Origin: Ciceribacter sp. T2.26MG-112.2 | Lineage (GTDB): Bacteria; Pseudomonadota; Alphaproteobacteria; Rhizobiales; Rhizobiaceae | Assembly (NCBI RefSeq): GCF_900492205.1 | Contig: NZ_UEYQ01000002.1 | Coordinates: 372,001-436,000 of the forward strand | Length of the DNA: 64,000 bases | Reading direction: 5' to 3' | Shown: positions 59,575-64,000 of the stretch, piece after piece | Numbering within the stretch: the first letter of the stretch is position 1 | Layout of the letters: every line of letters starts with the position of its first letter | Translations under genes and position numbers: made by a program | The notes under the pieces: model-generated | Database searches by the model: none | Told to the model about the DNA's origin: nothing | What the model saw: the letters and a program-made list of their open reading frames with translations, nothing else

Positions 59575-60588
59575 TCAATTCTCCTGATTGGGCGCGAAGG
59601 GGTTGACCACCGGGGTCGTGCGGGGCGGCACGACGGGCGTTGCCGGTCGGGCGCGCGGCGCTAAGGGCTGATCGGCGAACACCTCGCGGGCGATCGCGCC
59701 GATACCGCCGAGCGAGCCGATCAAGCTCGAGGCCTCCATCGGCATCAGCACGATCTTGGAATTCGGCGCAGTACCGATCGCGCTCATGGCCTCGGTGTAT
59801 TTCTGGGCGACGAAGTAGTTGATGGCGTTGAGGTCGCCGGCGGCAATCGCCTCGGATACCATGTGTGTCGCCTTGGCTTCCGCCTCGGCCAGTCGCTCGC
59901 GGGCCTCCGCCTCGCGATAGGCGGCTTCGCGCTGGCCCTCCGCCTGCAGGATGGCCGATTGCTTGGCGCCCTCGGCGCGCAGGATCTGCGCATTGCGGAA
60001 ACCTTCGGCTTCCAGTACCTGGGCGCGCTTCTCACGCTCGGCCTTCATCTGCCGGCCCATGGCATCGACGAGGTCCTTCGGCGGCTGGATATCCTTGATC
60101 TCGACGCGGGTGACCTTGATGCCCCAGGGGCCGACCGCCTCGTCGACGACGCGCAACAGACGGTCGTTGATGACCTCGCGGTTGGAGAGCAGTTCGTCGA
60201 GATCCATCGAGCCCATGACCGAGCGGATATTGGTCATCGTCAGGTTCAGGATGGCATTCTGGAGATCGGCAACCTGATAGGCGGCCTGGGCGGCGTTGAG
60301 GATCTGGTAGAAGGCGACCGCGTCGGCCGAGACGCTGGCATTGTCCTTGGTGATGACTTCCTGGGTCGGGACGTCGAGCACCTGTTCCATGACATTGAGC
60401 TTCGAGCCGATGCGCTCGATGAAGGGCACGATCAGGTTGAGGCCTGGCTCGAGCGTGCGGGTGTAGCGACCGAAGCGCTCGATCGTGTAACGAAAACCCT
60501 GCGGCACGGTCTTGATGCCGGCGAAGAGAACGAGAATGACGAGCGCGACGAGCGCGATGACGACGATATCGGGACCTGTAAATTCCAT
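59575..60588 (-). CDS. SPFH-domain protein of the stomatin/prohibitin family (QmcA-like)
   Basis: The product has 337 residues. An N-terminal membrane anchor (about residues 8-28; [20 protein letters not shown]) is followed by the SPFH domain (about 29-190; [40 protein letters not shown]) and a long Ala/Glu coiled-coil (about 195-265) used for oligomerisation. The last 40 residues are Pro-rich ([17 protein letters not shown]). It would form a ring scaffold in the inner membrane, with NfeD as partner. The start ATG is 10588 bases from no other gene on its strand; nothing else is cotranscribed. Confidence 0.9.
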   Translation of the reverse strand: MEFTGPDIVVIALVALVILVLFAGIKTVPQGFRYTIERFGRYTRTLEPGLNLIVPFIERIGSKLNVMEQVLDVPTQEVITKDNASVSADAVAFYQILNAAQAAYQVADLQNAILNLTMTNIRSVMGSMDLDELLSNREVINDRLLRVVDEAVGPWGIKVTRVEIKDIQPPKDLVDAMGRQMKAEREKRAQVLEAEGFRNAQILRAEGAKQSAILQAEGQREAAYREAEARERLAEAEAKATHMVSEAIAAGDLNAINYFVAQKYTEAMSAIGTAPNSKIVLMPMEASSLIGSLGGIGAIAREVFADQPLAPRARPATPVVPPRTTPVVNPFAPNQEN

Positions 60589-60698
60589 GACCTGCCCTCC
60601 TGGCTGTGGCCGGCGCCGGTTCGAGGCGCCGTCCGCATGGTTCTAACATCGGACGGCGACGAGGGCATTGCAAGGCCGAAGCGTCTTGGCAGTGTCGT

Positions 60699-61733
60699 TT
60701 AGACCCAGCCCTGCAGTTCGCGGCGCACGACCTTCTCCAGGACGCTCATGCCCTCCGGGCTGTCGTTGAGGCAGGGGATGTGAACAAACTTCTCGCCGCC
60801 ATTGTGGTGGAAGATCTCGCCCGCCTCGCCGGCGATCTCCTCGAGCGTCTCCAGGCAGTCGGAAACGAAGCCGGGGTTCATGATGGCGATGCGCTTCACG
60901 CCGTCCTTAGCGAGCTTCTCCATGGTCTTGTCCGTATAGGGCTGGAGCCATTCCTCCGGTCCGAAGCGAGATTGGAAGGTCACCATGAACTTTTCCTTCG
61001 GCAGGCCGAGGCGTTCGCGCAGCAGGCGGCCGGTCTTCATGCAGTGGCAATGATAGGGGTCGCCCTGCTTGAAATAGGACTGCGGGATGCCGTGGAACGA
61101 GGTGATCAGGATCTCCGGCTCCCAGTCGAGGGTGGCGAGCTTCTTCTCGACCGAAACCGCCAGCGCATCGATATAGGTCGGGTCGTCATGATAGCGCGGC
61201 ACCGTGCGGATGGCCGGCTGCCAGCGCATCTTCATCAGGTGCTCGAAGGCCTTGTCGTTGACGGTGGCGGTCGTAGAGGCCGCATATTGCGGATAGAGCG
61301 GGAAGAGCAGGATCTTTTCACAGCCGGCGGCGTGCAGTGCGTCGATCTTCGAGGCGATCGACGGCTGGCCGTAGCGCATCGCCCAATCGACGATGACGTT
61401 CGGATAGTCCTTGAGCGCTTCCGACATCAACTCGGCCTGGCTGCGCGTATAGGTCCGCAGATAGCTCTCGTCCTTGTCCTTGTTCCAGATCTCCTCATAG
61501 GCCTTGCCAACCTTCTGCGGACGCGTGTTGAGGACGATGCCGAACAGGATCGGATACCATTTCCACGGCGACCATTCGATCACGCGCTTGTCCATCAGGA
61601 ATTCCTTCAGGTAGCGCCGCATCGACGTGTAGTCGGTGCCGTCCGGTGTGCCGAGATTGACGAGCAGCACGCCGACCTTGCCGAAGCGGACGGGCGGATG
61701 GTCGGAAGGCAGGTGGGAGGTATCAGCGGTCAT
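60699..61733 (-). CDS. hemH: Ferrochelatase
   Basis: The product has 344 residues from ATG 61733, chosen because AGGA lies 7 bases before it and MTADTSHLP precedes the family start; the ATG at 61793 would add 20 unmatched residues. Landmarks are KVGVLLVNLGTPDG, the metal His in EILITSFHGIPQSYF and the acidic set in NPGFVSDCLETLEEI. It inserts ferrous iron into protoporphyrin IX at the membrane, the last step of heme synthesis. A C-terminal RRELQGWV is conserved. Single gene. Confidence 0.93.
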   Translation of the reverse strand: MTADTSHLPSDHPPVRFGKVGVLLVNLGTPDGTDYTSMRRYLKEFLMDKRVIEWSPWKWYPILFGIVLNTRPQKVGKAYEEIWNKDKDESYLRTYTRSQAELMSEALKDYPNVIVDWAMRYGQPSIASKIDALHAAGCEKILLFPLYPQYAASTTATVNDKAFEHLMKMRWQPAIRTVPRYHDDPTYIDALAVSVEKKLATLDWEPEILITSFHGIPQSYFKQGDPYHCHCMKTGRLLRERLGLPKEKFMVTFQSRFGPEEWLQPYTDKTMEKLAKDGVKRIAIMNPGFVSDCLETLEEIAGEAGEIFHHNGGEKFVHIPCLNDSPEGMSVLEKVVRRELQGWV

Positions 61734-61856
61734 GTCGATGTCCTGATGGTTTCTGTCGAGATCCACTACGTTGGATGGCGTCTCGGAGATCATCTCATAA
61801 AAGCAAAAACCGGCCCGGGAAACCCCGGACCGGTCGAGAACCTGCGGCAAACCGCC

Positions 61857-63734
61857 TTACTTGGCCGGCAGTTCCAGCTCTTCGCCGACGCCGATCCGGT
61901 TCGGGTTCTTCAGCTTGTTGGCTTCGGCGATCTTCGTCCACAGCATGCCGTCGCCATAGGTTGCGACGGCGATCTTCCACAGGCTGTCACCGAGCGCGAC
62001 GGTGTACTTCTTCGCGGTGGTAGCGGCGGTCTCGGCCGCGGCCGGGGCGGCTGTGGCAGGCGTTGCCGCAGCCGGGGCCTCGGTCGTTGCAGCCGGGGCT
62101 TCCGCCGCAGCAGGGGTGGTTGCTGCGCCGGCGACTTCGGTGATGCGGCCGTCGGTGTAAGGCTTGTAAGGGCTGTTCTTGGCGATGAAGTCCGCCAGGA
62201 CGGTTTCCAGGCCGGGGCCGAAATCATAGGCGTTCTGGCCGGCCGAGGCGAAGATCTTGTAGCCGTCGCCGCCGGCGCGCATGTAGTTGTTGGTGGCGAC
62301 GCCGTAAAGCTTTTCCGGATCGAGCGCGACGAAACCGTCGCCCTCCTTGACCTCGACCGAGACGACGCGGCTGCCGGCCGGCTTCGACTTGTCGAACGAG
62401 TACTTCAGGCCGGACACCTGCGGGAAGCGACCGGCGCCTTCCTCGATCTGGCTGAGACCGTTTTCCAGGGCGGTGACAATGTCCGACCCCTTGAGCTTGA
62501 AGGTGGCGAGCGTGTTCTGGAAGGGCAGGACGGTCAATGCCTCGCCCATGGTCACGGTGCCGGCATCGATAGAGGCACGCAGGCCGCCGCCGTTCTGGAT
62601 GGCGATCGTCACGCCCTGATCCTTGACGCGATCGACCATGGCGTCGGCGACGAGGTTGCCCATGGAGCATTCGGCCGCGCGGCAGACTTCGCGCGAGCCG
62701 TCGATGACATCGGCCGTCTCGCCGATCTCCTTCTGCTTCAGCTCTTCGATCGGTGCGCCGAGCTCGGCGACCTTGGCTGTGAAGGCTTCATCCGGAGTGA
62801 CAGAGGCGTCGAGGAGCTTCGGGGCGCCTTCGGCGGTCTTGACCGCGCCGGTGTCGTCGAACACCACCTTGAGGTCGCCGAGATACTTGGAATAGGCATA
62901 GGCGGTGACGATCGGCACGTCCTTGCCGGCCGGGTTCTTGACCAGCGTCGGATAGGGACCGGCGGCCTTCTCGTCGGTCGAGGACAGAAGCGTGTGGCTA
63001 TGGCCGCCGACGATGACATCAATGCCGTCGACCGCCTTGGCGATCTCCTGGTCCTTGACATAGCCGACATGCGACAAAAGCACGATCTTGTTGACGCCCG
63101 CCGCTTCGAGCTCCTTCACGGCGTCCTTCAGGTAGCCGATCTCGTCAACGAAGAGCACGTCCTCGCCGGGCGACGAGGTTTCGTCGGTGTCGGTTGCGAG
63201 GACCGAGACGACGGCGACCTTCTCGGCGCCGAATTCCTTGATGATGTACGGCTTGTACTTGTCGGCGATCGGCGTGTTGAGGCCTGCGAGCACATTGCCG
63301 GAGATCAGCGGGAACTTCAGCGCCTCGATAAATCGGGCCAGTTCTTCCGGGCCGTCGTCGAATTCGTGGTTGCCGATCGCCATGGCGTCGAAGCCGATGC
63401 CGTTCATGAATTCGGCGATCGGGGCGCTCTTGTAGGTGGTATAGAACAGCGATCCCTGGAACTGGTCGCCGGCATCGAGCACGAGAAGATTGGCGTCCTT
63501 TAATTCCGCCCGGCGGCTGTCGATCGCCGACTTGACGCGGGCGATGCCGCCGAAGCATTCGTTCTTGCCGGCCTCTTCGGCCGAGCAGGTGGAATCATAT
63601 TTGTTGATCGCTTCGATGCGCGAGTGGAAATCGTTGATGTGCAGGATGTTCAGCTCGAAATCGGCAAGCGCGCCGCTGGCGGAAAGGGCGAGCACCGAGG
63701 CGCTCAAAAGGCCGGATCGCAGGTGTTTCAACAT
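61857..63734 (-). CDS. Periplasmic 5'-nucleotidase (UshA-like) with a C-terminal LysM domain
   Basis: The product has 625 residues. Residues 1-24 are a signal peptide (SVLALSASGALA). The metallophosphatase domain (about 25-320) shows LNILHINDFHSR, LVLDAGDQFQGS, MAIGNHEFDDGPE, LLSHVGY and VIVGGHSHTLL, so its two-metal site is intact. The 5'-nucleotidase C-terminal domain covers about 340-530 (ECSMGNLVADAMVD; IQNGGGLRASIDAG). A 40-residue Ala/Thr/Pro linker (about 534-574) leads to a LysM domain at 577-624 (YTVALGDSLWKIAVATYGDG), predicted to bind peptidoglycan. It would hydrolyse nucleotides or UDP-sugars while tethered to the wall. GGAG is 8 bases before the start. Confidence 0.9.
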   Translation of the reverse strand: MLKHLRSGLLSASVLALSASGALADFELNILHINDFHSRIEAINKYDSTCSAEEAGKNECFGGIARVKSAIDSRRAELKDANLLVLDAGDQFQGSLFYTTYKSAPIAEFMNGIGFDAMAIGNHEFDDGPEELARFIEALKFPLISGNVLAGLNTPIADKYKPYIIKEFGAEKVAVVSVLATDTDETSSPGEDVLFVDEIGYLKDAVKELEAAGVNKIVLLSHVGYVKDQEIAKAVDGIDVIVGGHSHTLLSSTDEKAAGPYPTLVKNPAGKDVPIVTAYAYSKYLGDLKVVFDDTGAVKTAEGAPKLLDASVTPDEAFTAKVAELGAPIEELKQKEIGETADVIDGSREVCRAAECSMGNLVADAMVDRVKDQGVTIAIQNGGGLRASIDAGTVTMGEALTVLPFQNTLATFKLKGSDIVTALENGLSQIEEGAGRFPQVSGLKYSFDKSKPAGSRVVSVEVKEGDGFVALDPEKLYGVATNNYMRAGGDGYKIFASAGQNAYDFGPGLETVLADFIAKNSPYKPYTDGRITEVAGAATTPAAAEAPAATTEAPAAATPATAAPAAAETAATTAKKYTVALGDSLWKIAVATYGDGMLWTKIAEANKLKNPNRIGVGEELELPAK

Positions 63735-63891
63735 GGCTTATCTCCTGTTTTGGCAATAGAGCCGCAAAACGCCGTTGGGCATGTGTGCAGCGCAAGAAAG
63801 TTCCCTGATGGCGGCGATGTTTTCATCATGCGGCCGGGACTGCAAGCGAAATTCCGCACTGCATTCTTCAACCGGGAGTGCCCGAAACGAC

Positions 63892-63921
63892 AAACCGGCC
63901 GATGCTTGCATCGACCGGTTC
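63892..63921 (-). terminator. Probable terminator of the gene entering from the right edge
   Basis: AACCGGCCGATGC (63893-63905) pairs with GCATCGACCGGTT (63908-63920) with one mismatch; on the minus strand it is followed by TTTGTCGTTT. It lies 28 bases past the stop at 63948. Confidence 0.6.
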
Positions 63922-63947
63922 ATCGTCAGGCAAATGGGACGAAAGGC

Positions 63948-64000
63948 TCAGCCGCGGCGGGCGAGCGAGAACTGGGAACCTGCGTCGGAGGTGCAGTTCA
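63948..64000 (-). CDS. C-terminal end of an unidentified protein, truncated by the window edge
   Basis: Only 16 residues plus a stop are visible (NCTSDAGSQFSLARRG). The frame is chosen because it runs to a stop placed 28 bases before a terminator-like hairpin. The rest of the gene lies beyond base 64000. It cannot be identified from this fragment. Confidence 0.4.
   Translation of the reverse strand, partial: NCTSDAGSQFSLARRG

Overview
The window is high-GC, gene-dense chromosomal DNA from an alphaproteobacterium, most likely a member of the Rhizobiaceae (Rhizobium, Agrobacterium, Ensifer or Shinella type). Pointers to this are a soxBDAG heterotetrameric sarcosine oxidase operon, a glgP-glgB-glgC-glgA-pgm(-glgX) glycogen operon as described in Agrobacterium, a CpdR polar regulator, a suhB/MmgR-type sRNA beside an inositol-monophosphatase-like hisN, an aa3-type cytochrome oxidase subunit IV, and gltBD with the bacterial NADPH-GOGAT layout. 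No phage, IS element, CRISPR array or rRNA was found. One tRNA (Val, anticodon GAC) is present.

Layout. 1-2.3 kb (+): tail of a FeeM-like N-acyltransferase, a small cytochrome oxidase subunit and two membrane proteins, closed by a terminator. 2.3-3.6 kb (-): a TPR lipoprotein and ribosomal protein bS21. 3.9-9.0 kb (+): soxB-soxD-soxA-soxG. 9.0-10.6 kb (-): a MaoC dehydratase coupled to a DUF2332 protein. 10.7-21.7 kb (-): the six-gene glycogen operon, nearly every junction overlapping or only a few bases long. 21.9-23.2 kb (-): a TadG-like von Willebrand protein. 23.2-29.9 kb (-): a three-gene cluster of a transglutaminase/DUF2126 amidoligase, a circularly permuted ATP-grasp/Alpha-E fusion and a second transglutaminase. 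30.1-31.5 kb (-): mannose-1-phosphate guanylyltransferase. 32-37.3 kb: a degenerate secreted SNase-like protein that seems to start at ATT, an alcohol dehydrogenase, a MarR regulator, a fumarylacetoacetate hydrolase-like enzyme with a TetR/BetI-like regulator, and a class III aminotransferase. 37.5-45.4 kb: a long coiled-coil protein, a cysteine-rich protein, tRNA-Val, CpdR, an N-formylglutamate amidohydrolase, MmgR sRNA, hisN, a lysophospholipase-like hydrolase, a candidate second sRNA, a small heat-shock protein with a ROSE-like RNA thermometer, and a threonine aldolase. 45.8-52.1 kb (+): gltB-gltD. 52.1-64 kb: a catalytically degenerate SGNH protein, a lytic transglycosylase, galU, an outer-membrane barrel, kdsD, an nfeD-stomatin pair, hemH and a 5'-nucleotidase carrying a LysM domain.

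How the genes work together. Glucose-1-phosphate links the glg operon (storage and breakdown), pgm, galU and possibly the mannose-1-phosphate guanylyltransferase (surface polysaccharide precursors). Nitrogen and one-carbon metabolism is represented by sarcosine oxidase, GOGAT and N-formylglutamate hydrolysis. The envelope is served by the lytic transglycosylase, KdsD, the outer-membrane barrel and the LysM nucleotidase.

The best candidate for a poorly described system is the 23.2-29.9 kb transglutaminase/amidoligase/ATP-grasp/Alpha-E cluster. Its domains are recognisable and such clusters have been predicted to make or modify peptides, but as far as I know no substrate is established. The most interesting non-coding signals are two minus-strand sRNA candidates (MmgR at 41.35-41.42 kb and a three-hairpin RNA at 43.45-43.56 kb), a ROSE-like thermometer at 43.7-43.8 kb, paired inverted repeats and a start-overlapping leader ORF before gltB, and the non-canonical start codon at 31,964. 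All calls come from reading the sequence and given translations; no database search was run.
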